From an uncultured Eubacteriales bacterium (GTDB lineage: Bacteria > Bacillota > Clostridia > Oscillospirales > CAG-272): a stretch of DNA of 64,000 bases. The position numbers and the translations under genes were made by a program. Location of the stretch: assembly GCA_934371135.1 (NCBI GenBank), contig CAKRNO010000001.1, positions 1 through 64,000 of the forward strand. The letters are read 5' to 3'. Of this stretch, positions 44,545 through 53,401 are shown one piece after another. The notes below the pieces were generated by a model. It worked only from the letters and a program-made list of their open reading frames with translations. It was not told where the DNA came from and did no database searches. The first letter of the stretch is position 1, and every line of letters starts with the position of its first letter.

Positions 44545-45411
44545 ATGGACGTTATGCGTTTTGAGGATTGCCGACCGTTTATCCGGTACGCGCGCGAGCT
44601 GACGCTGACGGCGGAGAGCGTCTACAGCAGGAGCATCCCCTACGATGCGCGGCTGTTCTATGCCCGTGCCGGGGCAGGGGAGATTCTCGTAGACGGCAGA
44701 GCCTGCCAGATGCATGAGGGGAGCGTGCTGTATCTGCCCCCGGCGACCCCTTATCAGCTGCTCTCCCCCGCGGAGAGCGTCACCTATTTTGCCCTGAATT
44801 TTGACCTCACCATGGACGCCCGGTCGCAGGTCGTCCCGGTCCCGCCCGCCACCGGGGGCGCCTTTTCGGAGGATGACCTTCTGTGCCCCGTGCAGCTTGC
44901 CGACGTGCCGGAGCTCAATGCGGCACTGTACCTCCCGGGGATGCAGCTCCTGGAGCCGAGCCTTTCCAGCATCGGCGGGGAGTACCAGAAACGGATGATC
45001 TTCTGTGACGCACGCATGAGCGCCGTACTTTTCAAGGTGCTGACGGACTGCGTCCGCCGGTCGCGCGTCGCGGGCAATACCTCCCGCCGCCGGGACGGCG
45101 GTGATATCCTGGACTATATCCAGCAGCATTATCGTGAGGATCTCTCGAACGAGTCCGTCGCCGCGCGCTTCGGCTTCCATAAAAACTATGTGAGCGAGCT
45201 CATCAAGACCGCGACCGGCCGCCCCATGCACCAGTATCTTCTGTACATCCGTCTGTCCCACGCGTGGGAGATGCTGGAGGCGGGTGAGATGACCATCGCA
45301 GACATTTCCGCCGCCTGCGGCTTTTCGGATATCTGCTATTTTTCGCGCTATTTCAAGCAGGTCTACGGCTACGCACCCTCCTACTTCCGTAAGAAGCTCG
45401 GCGGTTTGTAA
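44545..45411 (+). CDS. AraC-family regulator of the adjacent sugar locus
   Basis: 288 residues; ATG at 44545 (a second in-frame ATG at 44554), with AAAGGCGG just upstream. Residues 1-100 are a cupin sensing domain (LFYARAGAGEILVDGRACQMHEGSVLYLPPATPYQL). Residues about 185-285 are the two-HTH DNA-binding domain (QQHYREDLSNESVAARFGFH; YVSELIKTATGRPMHQYL; TIADISAACGFSDICYFSRY). It is divergently transcribed from the isomerase-like gene and the unknown 843-residue protein, hence the probable sugar-responsive activator of that operon. Confidence 0.9.
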   Translation: MDVMRFEDCRPFIRYARELTLTAESVYSRSIPYDARLFYARAGAGEILVDGRACQMHEGSVLYLPPATPYQLLSPAESVTYFALNFDLTMDARSQVVPVPPATGGAFSEDDLLCPVQLADVPELNAALYLPGMQLLEPSLSSIGGEYQKRMIFCDARMSAVLFKVLTDCVRRSRVAGNTSRRRDGGDILDYIQQHYREDLSNESVAARFGFHKNYVSELIKTATGRPMHQYLLYIRLSHAWEMLEAGEMTIADISAACGFSDICYFSRYFKQVYGYAPSYFRKKLGGL

Positions 45412-45428
45412 AAAAATTATGCATTGTC

Positions 45429-45458
45429 TTGCGCGCGCGGCGGTTTATCGTATATAAT
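45429..45458 (+). promoter_or_regulatory. Promoter of the 45495 operon
   Basis: TATAAT at 45453-45458 with TTGCGC 18 bp upstream (45429-45434). The -35 is weak. Confidence 0.5.
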
Positions 45459-45494
45459 AGATTTGTTATAGAGGACGAGAGGACGGGTCAGCCT

Positions 45495-46403
45495 ATGGCA
45501 TATACAGAGGCGCAGGCGCGCGCCATCATCGCCGATATGCTCCGGCACGGAGAGACAGCTTTTTGCGAACTGCTTGAAATGCGCCGCTCTCCCATCTCCG
45601 ATCTTGCGGCAATTTTGGCACCATGGCAGGAGGCACCGACTGCCGGCACCCTCCGCGGGCTCACGGCGGATGCCCCGCTCCTTGCCGCGGGTGAATACGC
45701 ACTACCGGGGGATGTCTCCGACACATACCGTCCGTACCTGACGGCGGCGCTCTCGGTGCTCTCGTCGCTGGATCGTGCATCTCTTGCCGCCGCCCTCGCC
45801 GCCGTCCCGGCGGCAAACGGGGCGGTACCGACGGCGGAGGCGTTGCTCTCCTGCCGCCGCCTGCCGGGCAGGTGCGCGTACCTGCGTAATCCGCTCTCGG
45901 ACGAGGCGTATAACCTGCTCTCGTCGGAGCTCGATGCCCCGACGGCGATGTATGTCGGTGACATGGAGGAGGCTTGCGGGGCGGTCACGAGCGGGGAGGC
46001 GGATTACTGTATCCTGCCGCTGACCGCGTCGGACGGGCGCCGCGCCGCGTCGGTCCTGCACCTGGCGCGCAGCCATCGGTTGACCGCCTCGGCGGTCTGC
46101 CGTCTCTTGGACGGCGAGGATGTGCCGGTCCGGTTCGCGCTTTTCGGCGCCGTGCCGCGCGGCGGCGTCGCCGGGGTGCCAGTGCTCGCGCTGTCGTTCC
46201 CCGCACTGACGGGTGAGGGGCTCTCCGCGCTCATGAACGCCGCCGCCTGCCTGGGTCTTGCGACCGTGCGGGCACAGCTCGACGCGGGCGGTGAGGTGGT
46301 ATTCCGCGGCGGGGATATCACGGCATTTCTTGTGTATCTTTGCCTGTTCGCCCCGGATTTCCGGGTGGACGGCTATTATTCCGAAGAAGAAAGGGAATTC
46401 TGA
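45495..46403 (+). CDS. Hypothetical protein, distantly prephenate-dehydratase-like
   Basis: 302 residues; ATG at 45495 with GAGGACGGGTCAGCCT upstream (weak ribosome site). No secure family. The segment about 150-215 (RCAYLRNPLSDEAYNLL, PTAMYVGDMEEACGAVTSGE, ADYCILPLTASDGRRAASV) recalls the prephenate dehydratase fold, in which a G-x-Y-S motif is followed by AV..G..DYGVLP. The last 60 residues could be an ACT-like domain. Catalytic Thr-Arg-Phe of real dehydratases is not visible, so enzymatic activity is doubtful. Its stop overlaps the start of the TSCPD gene (TGATG). Confidence 0.65.
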   Translation: MAYTEAQARAIIADMLRHGETAFCELLEMRRSPISDLAAILAPWQEAPTAGTLRGLTADAPLLAAGEYALPGDVSDTYRPYLTAALSVLSSLDRASLAAALAAVPAANGAVPTAEALLSCRRLPGRCAYLRNPLSDEAYNLLSSELDAPTAMYVGDMEEACGAVTSGEADYCILPLTASDGRRAASVLHLARSHRLTASAVCRLLDGEDVPVRFALFGAVPRGGVAGVPVLALSFPALTGEGLSALMNAAACLGLATVRAQLDAGGEVVFRGGDITAFLVYLCLFAPDFRVDGYYSEEEREF

Positions 46404-46666
46404 TGAAGACGTATACTTACAAACCAACGGGCGTCTGCTCGCGGAAAATTACCGTGCAGCTGACGGATGATAACATTATTTCGTCCGTGACCTTTGAGGG
46501 CGGATGCAGCGGGAATACGCAGGGGGTCGCGGCGCTTGTCGTCGGGATGACCGCCGATGAGGCGATCCGCCGCCTCTCCGGTATCCGTTGCGGCCCGCGC
46601 CCGACCTCGTGCCCCGACCAGCTGGCGCACGCCCTGACCGAGGCGATCAGGACCGTCGCGGTCTGA
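46403..46666 (+). CDS. TSCPD-domain protein (TIGR03905-type)
   Basis: 87 residues. Characteristic features are VCSRKITVQLTDDNIISSV, FEGGCSGNTQGVAALVVGM and the name-giving CGPRPTSCPDQLAHAL; three cysteines are conserved in the family. The same domain occurs fused to some class II ribonucleotide reductases; the stand-alone protein is common in Clostridia and its function is unknown. The ATG overlaps the preceding stop. Confidence 0.9.
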   Translation: MKTYTYKPTGVCSRKITVQLTDDNIISSVTFEGGCSGNTQGVAALVVGMTADEAIRRLSGIRCGPRPTSCPDQLAHALTEAIRTVAV

Positions 46667-46708
46667 CCCCCGATAAACGAACAATACAAGTGATGGAGGA
46701 ACGATAGA

Positions 46709-48439
46709 ATGGCTTTTTACCGCACCGAGTATGACAGATGGCTCTCGTCCGGCCTTTTGGATGAAACACAGATGGCAGAAATGGCATCCGTGCGGGATGA
46801 TGAGGATGTCCTGAAGCTCCGCTTCGGCATGGAGATGGATTTCGGCACGGCGGGTCTGCGCTCGACCATGAACATGGGCCCCGGCTGCATGAACGTATTT
46901 ACCGTGGCACAGACCACACAGGCGATTGCAGAGCTGATCATGAGCGAGGGGGCGTCCGCACGCGGGGTCGCCATCGCTTACGACTCCCGTAACAATTCTG
47001 CCCTGTTCTCGAAGACGGCGGCGGAGGTGCTGGCGGGGAACGGGATCCCCGTTTACCTGTTTGACGGCATCCGCCCGACGCCGGAGCTTTCGTTCGCCGT
47101 CCGGGAGCTCGGCTGTATCGCGGGGATCAACATCACCGCATCGCACAACCCGAAGGAGTACAACGGCTATAAGGCATACTGGGAGGACGGCGCGCAGATC
47201 TCGCCCGAGCAGGCGAAGGCGGTCTCCGAAGCAAGAGCGAAGATCGATGTCCTCGCGGGGGCGAAGCGGATGCCGCTGGACGCCGCCGTCGCGGCAGGGA
47301 TCGTCAGGATGCTCGGCGAGGATTTTGACGAAAAGTATCTTGCCGCCGTGCTCGCCACCGCGATCGACCCGGAGGGGGTCGCGGCGATCGCCGATACGCT
47401 GAAGATCGTTTATACGCCTCTGCACGGCGCAGGTTACCGGCTGGTACCGGAGATTCTGCACCGCCTCGGGCTGAAAAACATCTATACCGTGCCGGAGCAG
47501 ATGGTGCTGGACGGCAATTTCCCGACGGTTAAGAAGCCGAATCCGGAGTATCCGGACGTGTTTGCGCTCGGGATCGCCATTGCCGACCGCGTCGGCTCCG
47601 ACCTCGTGGTCGCGACCGACCCCGACTCCGATCGTATCGGCGTTATGGCGCGCACAAAGGACGGTGCGTTCCGCACCATCACGGGCAACCAGATGGGTGC
47701 GCTCCTGCTCGACTATATCATCCGGGCACGCCGCGCGAACGGCACGCTTACCAAGGACGACTACGCCGTCAAGAGCATCGTTTCCACCGATATGGCATAC
47801 CGCATCGCCGAGGTGCAGGGCGTGAAGCTCTATGACGTTCTGACGGGCTTCAAGTTCATCGGTGAGGTCATCAAGAATTACGAGACGGCAGGTAAGGCGG
47901 GCAGGTTCCTCCTCGGTTTCGAGGAGTCCTACGGGTACCTCACCGGATCCTATGCCCGTGATAAGGACGCGGTCGGCGCGGCTCTCATGATCTGCGAAAT
48001 GACCGCTTATTACAGCAAGCGCGGGCTGACGCTCTGCGATGCGCTGGAGGAGCTCTATAAGACCTACGGCTACTACCGCGAGGGCATGACCGACATCTAT
48101 ATGGAGGGGCTCGACGGGATCGAGCGCCGCAAGCGCGTGATGGCGACCCTGCGGAACCATCCTCCCAAAGCAATCGGCGGCTGCCGTGTGGCGCGCGTCG
48201 GCGATTTCGCCGCGCGTACCTATACCGACCTCGCGACAGGGGAGAAGACGGACAGCGGGCTCCCCGCATCGGATGTACTGGTGTATATCCTGGAGGATGG
48301 GGATAAGGTCATCGTGCGCCCCTCCGGCACCGAGCCGAAGATCAAGATCTATTTCCTGACGCACGCGGCAGACGCCGCGGCGGCAGAGCCGAAACTCAAA
48401 GCCTATATGGAGGACGCACAGCACTTCGCAGAAGTGTAA
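46709..48439 (+). CDS. Phospho-sugar mutase (phosphoglucomutase/phosphomannomutase)
   Basis: 576 residues; ATG after GGAGGAACGATAGA. It moves phosphate between C1 and C6 of hexoses. The phosphoserine loop is ITASHNPKEYNGYK near residue 143, the Mg2+ loop DPDSDRIG near 306, the sugar loop GFEESYGYL near 405, and the phosphate-binding loop RPSGTEPKIK near 535. The length and the KAYWEDGAQI context fit the PgcA-like alpha-phosphoglucomutase of Firmicutes, used in glycogen and wall-precursor metabolism. Confidence 0.94.
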   Translation: MAFYRTEYDRWLSSGLLDETQMAEMASVRDDEDVLKLRFGMEMDFGTAGLRSTMNMGPGCMNVFTVAQTTQAIAELIMSEGASARGVAIAYDSRNNSALFSKTAAEVLAGNGIPVYLFDGIRPTPELSFAVRELGCIAGINITASHNPKEYNGYKAYWEDGAQISPEQAKAVSEARAKIDVLAGAKRMPLDAAVAAGIVRMLGEDFDEKYLAAVLATAIDPEGVAAIADTLKIVYTPLHGAGYRLVPEILHRLGLKNIYTVPEQMVLDGNFPTVKKPNPEYPDVFALGIAIADRVGSDLVVATDPDSDRIGVMARTKDGAFRTITGNQMGALLLDYIIRARRANGTLTKDDYAVKSIVSTDMAYRIAEVQGVKLYDVLTGFKFIGEVIKNYETAGKAGRFLLGFEESYGYLTGSYARDKDAVGAALMICEMTAYYSKRGLTLCDALEELYKTYGYYREGMTDIYMEGLDGIERRKRVMATLRNHPPKAIGGCRVARVGDFAARTYTDLATGEKTDSGLPASDVLVYILEDGDKVIVRPSGTEPKIKIYFLTHAADAAAAEPKLKAYMEDAQHFAEV

Positions 48440-48463
48440 AGAAGCGGAAAGGAACAAAGCATC

Positions 48464-50278
48464 TTGTCGTATAAGCAGTCTCATATCCGTAATTTTTCCA
48501 TCATCGCGCACATTGACCACGGTAAATCCACGCTTGCGGACCGCATCCTTGAGCAGACGAGCACCGTCGAAAAACGCGATATGGAGGAACAGCTCCTCGA
48601 TAACATGGATCTGGAGAGGGAACGCGGCATCACCATCAAGGCGCGCGCCGTGCGGCTTTCCTACCGGGCGAAGAACGGCGAGGAGTATATCTTCAACCTG
48701 ATTGACACCCCCGGCCATGTGGACTTCGGCTACGAGGTCTCCCGGTCGCTCAATGCCTGCGAGGGGGCGATCCTGATCGTCGATGCTACGCAGGGAGTGG
48801 AGGCACAGACCCTCGCGAACGCGTACCTCGCAATCGACGCCAATCTGGAGATCCTGCCGGTCATCAACAAGATCGACCTCGCCTCCGCGGACGTGGAGCT
48901 TTGCCGGAGCGAGATCGAGGACATTATCGGCATCCCCGCAGAGGGGTGCCCCGCCGTGTCGGCGAAGACCGGGCTCAACGTCGGGGATGTCCTCGAGCGG
49001 ATCGTGACGGACATCCCCGCACCGGGCGGGGATGAGAACGCGCCGCTCAAAGCCCTTATTTTCGATTCCTACTATGATGCCTACCTCGGCGTCGTCGTCA
49101 ATATCCGTCTCTTTGACGGCAGCATCCGCCCGGGGGATCAGATCCGTCTGATGTCCACGGGGGCTGTCTACGAGGTCGCGGAGGTCGGCACCATGTCGCC
49201 CTTCGGGCTGACGAAGCGTGACGGACTCTCGGCGGGCGAGGTCGGATACTTCACCGCGTCCATCAAGACGGTCGGAGATACCCGCGTCGGCGATACCGTC
49301 ACCGCGGCGGAGGGTGGCTGTGAAGCACCGCTCCCCGGCTTCTGCGAGGTGCATCCGATGGTCTACGCCGGTATTTACCCGGCAGACGGCGCCCGGTACG
49401 GCGACCTGCGTGACGCGCTTGATAAGCTGCAGTTGAATGACGCGAGCCTCGTGTTTGAGCCCGAGACCTCCGTGGCGCTCGGTTTCGGCTTCCGTTGTGG
49501 TTTCCTCGGGCTCCTGCACATGGACGTGATTGAGGAGCGGCTGGAGCGAGAGTTCAATCTGGACCTGATCACGACGGCACCGAGCGTTATTTACCGCCTG
49601 AAGCTGCGGAACGGGGAAGTGCGGATGTGCGATAACCCGTCGAGCTATCCGGGCGCCGATGAGATCGAGACGGCGTACGAGCCGATGGTCAAGGCGAGCA
49701 TCATCACCCCGACCGAATATGTCGGGGGGCTGATGGACTTGTGCCAGGATCGCCGCGGCGTGTTCATTGATATGAAGTACATCGACACGACGCGCGTCGA
49801 GCTCCATTACCGCCTGCCGCTCAACGAGATTATTTATGACTTTTTCGATGTGCTCAAGAGCCGCAGTAAGGGTTACGCTTCGCTTGACTATGTGCTCGAC
49901 GGATACGAGCCGTCCAAGCTGGTCAAGCTGGATTTCCTCCTGAACGGGGACCCGGTGGATGCCCTTTCCTTTATCGTGCACGAGGACAAGGCGTATGCCC
50001 GCGCCCGTAAGATTGCGGAGCGCCTGAAAGAGAATATCCCGCGCCAGCTGTTCGAGATTCCGATCCAGGCGGCAATCGGCTCCAAGGTCATTGCCCGCGA
50101 GACGGTGAAAGCCATGCGTAAGGACGTCCTCGCCAAGTGCTACGGCGGTGATATCACCCGTAAGAAGAAGCTGCTCGAAAAGCAGAAAGAGGGCAAGAAG
50201 AAGATGCGCAAGCTCGGGAGCGTCGAGGTCTCGCCCGAGGCGTTCATGGCAGTGCTGAAGCTGGATGATGAAACCTGA
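48464..50278 (+). CDS. lepA: Elongation factor 4 (LepA)
   Basis: 604 residues; TTG start with GAAAGGA 11 bp upstream, no better start in frame. The translational GTPase motifs are AHIDHGKSTLADR (G1), RGITIKA (G2), DTPGHVDF (G3) and NKIDLAS (G4). The LepA-specific C-terminal domain ends KYYGGD-like (CYGGDITRKKKLLEKQKEGK). EF-4 acts on stalled or assembling ribosomes. The end overlaps hemW by 14 bp, and lepA-hemW is a classic gene pair. Confidence 0.97.
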   Translation: MSYKQSHIRNFSIIAHIDHGKSTLADRILEQTSTVEKRDMEEQLLDNMDLERERGITIKARAVRLSYRAKNGEEYIFNLIDTPGHVDFGYEVSRSLNACEGAILIVDATQGVEAQTLANAYLAIDANLEILPVINKIDLASADVELCRSEIEDIIGIPAEGCPAVSAKTGLNVGDVLERIVTDIPAPGGDENAPLKALIFDSYYDAYLGVVVNIRLFDGSIRPGDQIRLMSTGAVYEVAEVGTMSPFGLTKRDGLSAGEVGYFTASIKTVGDTRVGDTVTAAEGGCEAPLPGFCEVHPMVYAGIYPADGARYGDLRDALDKLQLNDASLVFEPETSVALGFGFRCGFLGLLHMDVIEERLEREFNLDLITTAPSVIYRLKLRNGEVRMCDNPSSYPGADEIETAYEPMVKASIITPTEYVGGLMDLCQDRRGVFIDMKYIDTTRVELHYRLPLNEIIYDFFDVLKSRSKGYASLDYVLDGYEPSKLVKLDFLLNGDPVDALSFIVHEDKAYARARKIAERLKENIPRQLFEIPIQAAIGSKVIARETVKAMRKDVLAKCYGGDITRKKKLLEKQKEGKKKMRKLGSVEVSPEAFMAVLKLDDET

Positions 50279-51398
50279 CGTCGGGATCTATATCCACATT
50301 CCGTTCTGCCGCAGAAAGTGCCTGTATTGCGATTTCTGCTCGTTTACGGACACCGACGAAAGTTTGCGTCGGCGGTATGTTGACGCACTGGTGAGAGAAC
50401 TGTATGCGTACAGGGAAAGACTCGCCCCGTATCGCGTCAGCACCGTTTTTATCGGCGGCGGTACGCCGTCACTCCTCGCGGCAGAGGAGACGGAGCGCGT
50501 TTTTGACGCGCTCCGTAGCTGTTTTGACCTGGATGCGGATGCCGAGATCACCTCGGAGGTCAATCCGGCAACGGCAGACTTTGAAAAGCTTGTACGTTGG
50601 CGCTCCCTCGGCATTGATCGTATCAGCATCGGCGTGCAGAGTTTTTCGGACGCGGAGCTCCGCGCACTCGGCAGGCTTCACACCGCCGACGAGGCGCAGG
50701 CGTTTTACCTCACGGCGCGCCGCGCCGGATTTGAGAACATCGGGATGGATCTCATGTATGGGATCCCGGGGCAGACCAAGGCGTCACTTACGGAGACCCT
50801 CCGCCGCATGATCGCTCTCGCGCCGGAGCACATCAGTGCGTATTCCTTGCAGGTCGAGGAGGGGACGCCGTTTTACGAACGCCGGGAGACGCTTGCACTC
50901 CCGAGCGACGACGAGAACGCGGATCTGTATGATATGGTGACGCGTGAGCTCACATCGGCGGGGTACCGGCATTACGAAATTTCCAACTACGCAAAACCGG
51001 GGTACGAATCGCGCCATAACCTCCGCTACTGGCGTATGTCGCCGTATATCGGCGTCGGTGTCGCGGCATACTCCTATTTTGAGGGGGTACGGTACGGTCA
51101 CGACCGTGACCTCGCTGCGTATCTCGCGGATGACTTTTCCCGTCGCCCGGCGGCGGAGCCGCGCGGGGAGGGCGATACCGAGGAAGAATATATCATGCTT
51201 GCTTTGCGCCTTGCGGATGGTATCGACGATGAAGATTTCCGCCGCGCGTTCGGCGTGACCTTTACCGAGCGCTACGGTGCGCGCATGGCGCCGTTGGCCG
51301 CGCGGGGGCTTGCCGTTGAGACGGGGCGCGGCTGGGCGCTCACCGACCGGGGGATGTACGTCAGCCTCGCGATCCTTGCGGATCTGCTCGACGACTGA
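50265..51398 (+). CDS. hemW: HemW-like radical SAM heme chaperone
   Basis: 377 residues; ATG at 50265 (another at 50268), inside the lepA end. The radical-SAM motif is CRRKCLYCDFC at residues 15-25, of the C-x3-C-x2-C-x2-C type seen in HemW rather than HemN. HNLRYW near 246 is the HemW heme-related motif. Often misannotated as oxygen-independent coproporphyrinogen oxidase. HemW proteins bind and deliver heme; whether this anaerobe makes heme cannot be told from the window. Confidence 0.93.
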   Translation: MMKPDVGIYIHIPFCRRKCLYCDFCSFTDTDESLRRRYVDALVRELYAYRERLAPYRVSTVFIGGGTPSLLAAEETERVFDALRSCFDLDADAEITSEVNPATADFEKLVRWRSLGIDRISIGVQSFSDAELRALGRLHTADEAQAFYLTARRAGFENIGMDLMYGIPGQTKASLTETLRRMIALAPEHISAYSLQVEEGTPFYERRETLALPSDDENADLYDMVTRELTSAGYRHYEISNYAKPGYESRHNLRYWRMSPYIGVGVAAYSYFEGVRYGHDRDLAAYLADDFSRRPAAEPRGEGDTEEEYIMLALRLADGIDDEDFRRAFGVTFTERYGARMAPLAARGLAVETGRGWALTDRGMYVSLAILADLLDD

Positions 51399-51422
51399 CG
51401 GGAATTTCCTTGCCGCCGCCCC

Positions 51423-51451
51423 TTGACGGCGGTATGCGGTCGTGGTACAAT
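51423..51451 (+). promoter_or_regulatory. Promoter of the DUF1292 gene
   Basis: TTGACG (51423-51428), 17 bp, TACAAT (51446-51451), 37 bp before the ATG. Confidence 0.75.
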
Positions 51452-51487
51452 ACGGGTGATAGATTACATGGGAAGGAGATCACAGAG

Positions 51488-51796
51488 ATGATCGACGAGA
51501 CAAATAACAATCTGGAAGATACCGAGGATACCGTAGATATTTATACGTTGGTGGATGAGGAAGGGAACGAGATGGAGTTCCAGCTCCTCGCCGAGGCGGA
51601 TATTGACGGCGCACATTACGTTGCGCTTGCTCCCTCGGAGGAGCTTGACGACGCCGAGGAGGGTGATTACGTCATCCTGCAGCAGCTGGAGGAAGACGGG
51701 GAGAAGACGTTCGTGACCGTGGACGATGACGAGACGCTCGACCGTGTGGCAGAATTTTTCGACGACCTCTTTTTCAGCGAGGTTGACTGCGACTGA
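51488..51796 (+). CDS. DUF1292 family protein (YrzB-like)
   Basis: 102 residues; ATG at 51488 after AAGGAGATCACAGAG. Very acidic. The core IYTLVDEEGNEMEFQLLAEA, followed by YVALAPSE and GDYVILQQLEEDGEKTFVTV, matches DUF1292, a small family found next to alaS/yrrK in many Firmicutes. Function unknown. Here it stands alone. Confidence 0.9.
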   Translation: MIDETNNNLEDTEDTVDIYTLVDEEGNEMEFQLLAEADIDGAHYVALAPSEELDDAEEGDYVILQQLEEDGEKTFVTVDDDETLDRVAEFFDDLFFSEVDCD

Positions 51797-51802
51797 TCTT
51801 AC

Positions 51803-52000
51803 CTGCCTGCCCTGTGCGTGATAGTACTGTATTTGGACCGACACATTTGATAAGGGAGTTTGGTCTCACCGTGTGGGAATGCAGACCTCCCGCCGCCGCC
51901 CGTCTCTGACCGGCGCCGGCGGACGCTGGGAGCACAAATCCGGTGACAGAACACCCACCTGCCAAAGCAGGGTCAATCGGGTACTACACGGCAGGGCGGG
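51803..52000 (+). ncRNA. Structured non-coding RNA, candidate 6S RNA
   Basis: No gene fits this gap, yet it folds as a long rod. The ends pair over three helices, GCCCTG (51809) with CAGGGC, CGTG with CACG, and TAGTAC with GTACTA (about 51981-51997). Inside, CACCG can pair with CGGTG, and CTCCCGCCGCCGCC with GGCGGACGCTGGGAG, leaving internal bubbles. A strong terminator follows within 15 bases. Length near 200 nt and rod shape fit 6S RNA, the regulator of sigma-A RNA polymerase. I could not confirm its conserved central bubble by eye, and the SRP RNA apical loop is absent. No clear promoter is seen. Confidence 0.5.
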
Positions 52001-52010
52001 TTTCCCAAAA

Positions 52011-52048
52011 ACCGTCCCCCGGGATTTTCCCGGGGGACGGTCCGTTTT
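52011..52048 (+). terminator. Terminator after the structured RNA
   Basis: ACCGTCCCCCGGGA-TTT-TCCCGGGGGACGGT followed by CCGTTTTT. Confidence 0.9.
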
Positions 52049-52069
52049 TCCGGGAGCACAGGACACAAA

Positions 52070-52109
52070 AGCACGCGCGGCGTTCCGCCGCGCGTGCTTT
52101 CTCTTTGTC
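52070..52109 (+). terminator. Second hairpin in tandem
   Basis: AGCACGCGCGGCG-TTC-CGCCGCGCGTGCT followed by TTCTCTTT. Two strong hairpins in a row isolate the recombinase gene from upstream transcription. Confidence 0.75.
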
Positions 52110-52181
52110 AAAATGAGATTTTGTGACTGTTCAATGCGCTTGTCGGTTACAATAGAGCCAAACCCCGGAGGAGAAATAAGC

Positions 52182-53024
52182 ATGCAAGAAAGAATCATTA
52201 CGAAAGAAACGATAAAAGCCTATGGAGCTTATCTTTTACGCGAGGAGAAAAGTGCGGCGACCGCAGAGAAATATCTTCGGGACGTTCGGTCATTTTCGGA
52301 ATACCTCGACGGCACGGAAGTCAGTAAAGCCGCGGTCATACGGTATAAGTCCGCGCTCGCCGGGCGATACAGGGCGAGGAGCATCAATTCTGTCCTTGCG
52401 TCGCTGAACAGCCTGTTTGCGTTTCAAGGGTGGCACGATTGCCGCGTGCGGAGCGTGAAACTGCAAAGACAGATCTTTTGCCCGGAGGAGAAGGAACTCA
52501 CCCGTGAGGAATATGCGCGATTATGCCGGGCGGCGCAGGAACGGCACAACGAGCGGCTGTACCTTATTTTGCAGACCATTTGCGGGACGGGTATTCGCGT
52601 CAGCGAACTGCGCTTTATCACCGTGGAAGCGGTCAGACGCGGCGAAGCGACCGTTACCCTCAAAGGGAAAACGAGAACCGTATTGATTGTCCGTGCGTTG
52701 CAGAAGAAACTGCTTCGTTTCGCGTCGGCACACGGGATTGATCGCGGGATGCTCTTCGTTACCCGCACCGGCAAACCGATCAGCCGGACGAATGTTTGGC
52801 GGGAGATGAAAGCTCTGTGCCGCGTGGCGGAGGTCAACCCGTCGAAGGTCTTTCCGCATAACCTGCGGCATCTCTTTGCCCGCGTGTTCTACGGGATCGA
52901 AAAAGATATTGCCAAGCTTGCGGACATTCTCGGACACGCCAGCATCGACACCACGCGTATCTATATCGTTTCCACCGGGTCGGAGCACCGTCGCCGCATG
53001 GAACACATGCATCTGATTCTATAA
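52182..53024 (+). CDS. Tyrosine recombinase (XerC/D-like integrase)
   Basis: 280 residues; ATG at 52182 after GGAGGAGAAATAAGC. The N-terminal SAM-like core-binding domain spans 1-95 (AYGAYLLREEKSAATAEKYL). The catalytic domain shows the full set: Arg in GTGIRVSEL, Lys in TLKGKTRTV, HNLRHLFAR (His-x-x-Arg), LGHASIDTTRIYI (His and nucleophilic Tyr). It is a compact family; members act as resolvases or mobilise small islands and invertible segments. It lies at the left edge of the AT-rich BspA/SIR2 segment. Two tandem terminators upstream separate it from other transcripts. Confidence 0.92.
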   Translation: MQERIITKETIKAYGAYLLREEKSAATAEKYLRDVRSFSEYLDGTEVSKAAVIRYKSALAGRYRARSINSVLASLNSLFAFQGWHDCRVRSVKLQRQIFCPEEKELTREEYARLCRAAQERHNERLYLILQTICGTGIRVSELRFITVEAVRRGEATVTLKGKTRTVLIVRALQKKLLRFASAHGIDRGMLFVTRTGKPISRTNVWREMKALCRVAEVNPSKVFPHNLRHLFARVFYGIEKDIAKLADILGHASIDTTRIYIVSTGSEHRRRMEHMHLIL

Positions 53025-53401
53025 GACAAATAAAAAAGCCCGAACGGGCGGGTAAAGATATAGTCGGTATTATATGGTAAAGTGTTTTCGATCTTTTCAT
53101 CAGGAAAGCGGTACGTCGCACTTTCAAAGCAGTACTCACCTGTTTTCGGCATGGCAAAAAAAGCTTTGCCCGTCCTTTTGCTTTTAGGAAAGGGAAACGG
53201 CTTTTTGGTGCTGTGCAAATACGGTTTTTAAATTGACGAAACCGACAGAATATGTTATTATGTAATGTCAGGAATGACTGTTCCGACTGAAAAAACGCGA
53301 ATGTGTTTACAACATAATACCGATTATGTTGCAAAGGGCAGAAGAGAGACAATCTGGCAAAATTCATGCAGTATAATTTTTATAAGCGGAGGACTTCACA
53401 A
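53025..53401. other. Intergenic region at the island boundary
   Basis: GCCCGAACGGGC at about 53037-53048 with A6 on its left forms a terminator read on the minus strand, although no minus-strand gene is recognised to the right. A promoter TTGACG (53233-53238), 17 bp, TATTAT (53256-53261) faces the BspA-like gene, leaving a leader of about 130 nt. Minus-strand frames here have no known match. Confidence 0.5.

Noticed and set aside
45495..46403. Annotation as a true prephenate dehydratase
   Set aside because: Only the general fold pattern is suggestive; the catalytic Thr-Arg-Phe motif is not visible.
46376..49981. Very long minus-strand open frame (about 1,200 codons) opposite the phosphohexomutase and lepA genes
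   Set aside because: It is the mirror of strongly conserved plus-strand genes. GC-rich codon use leaves antisense frames open; composition (His/Arg/Asp-rich) is that of a shadow and it has no family or ribosome site.
51803..52000. SRP RNA or tmRNA
   Set aside because: The conserved SRP apical motif (GGTCAGGTCCGGAAGGAAGCAGCC-like) and the tmRNA tRNA-like ends are absent.
52961..53218. Small minus-strand frame after the recombinase
   Set aside because: It overlaps the conserved C terminus of the recombinase, has no ribosome site and no known relative; a minus-strand terminator nearby is noted separately.
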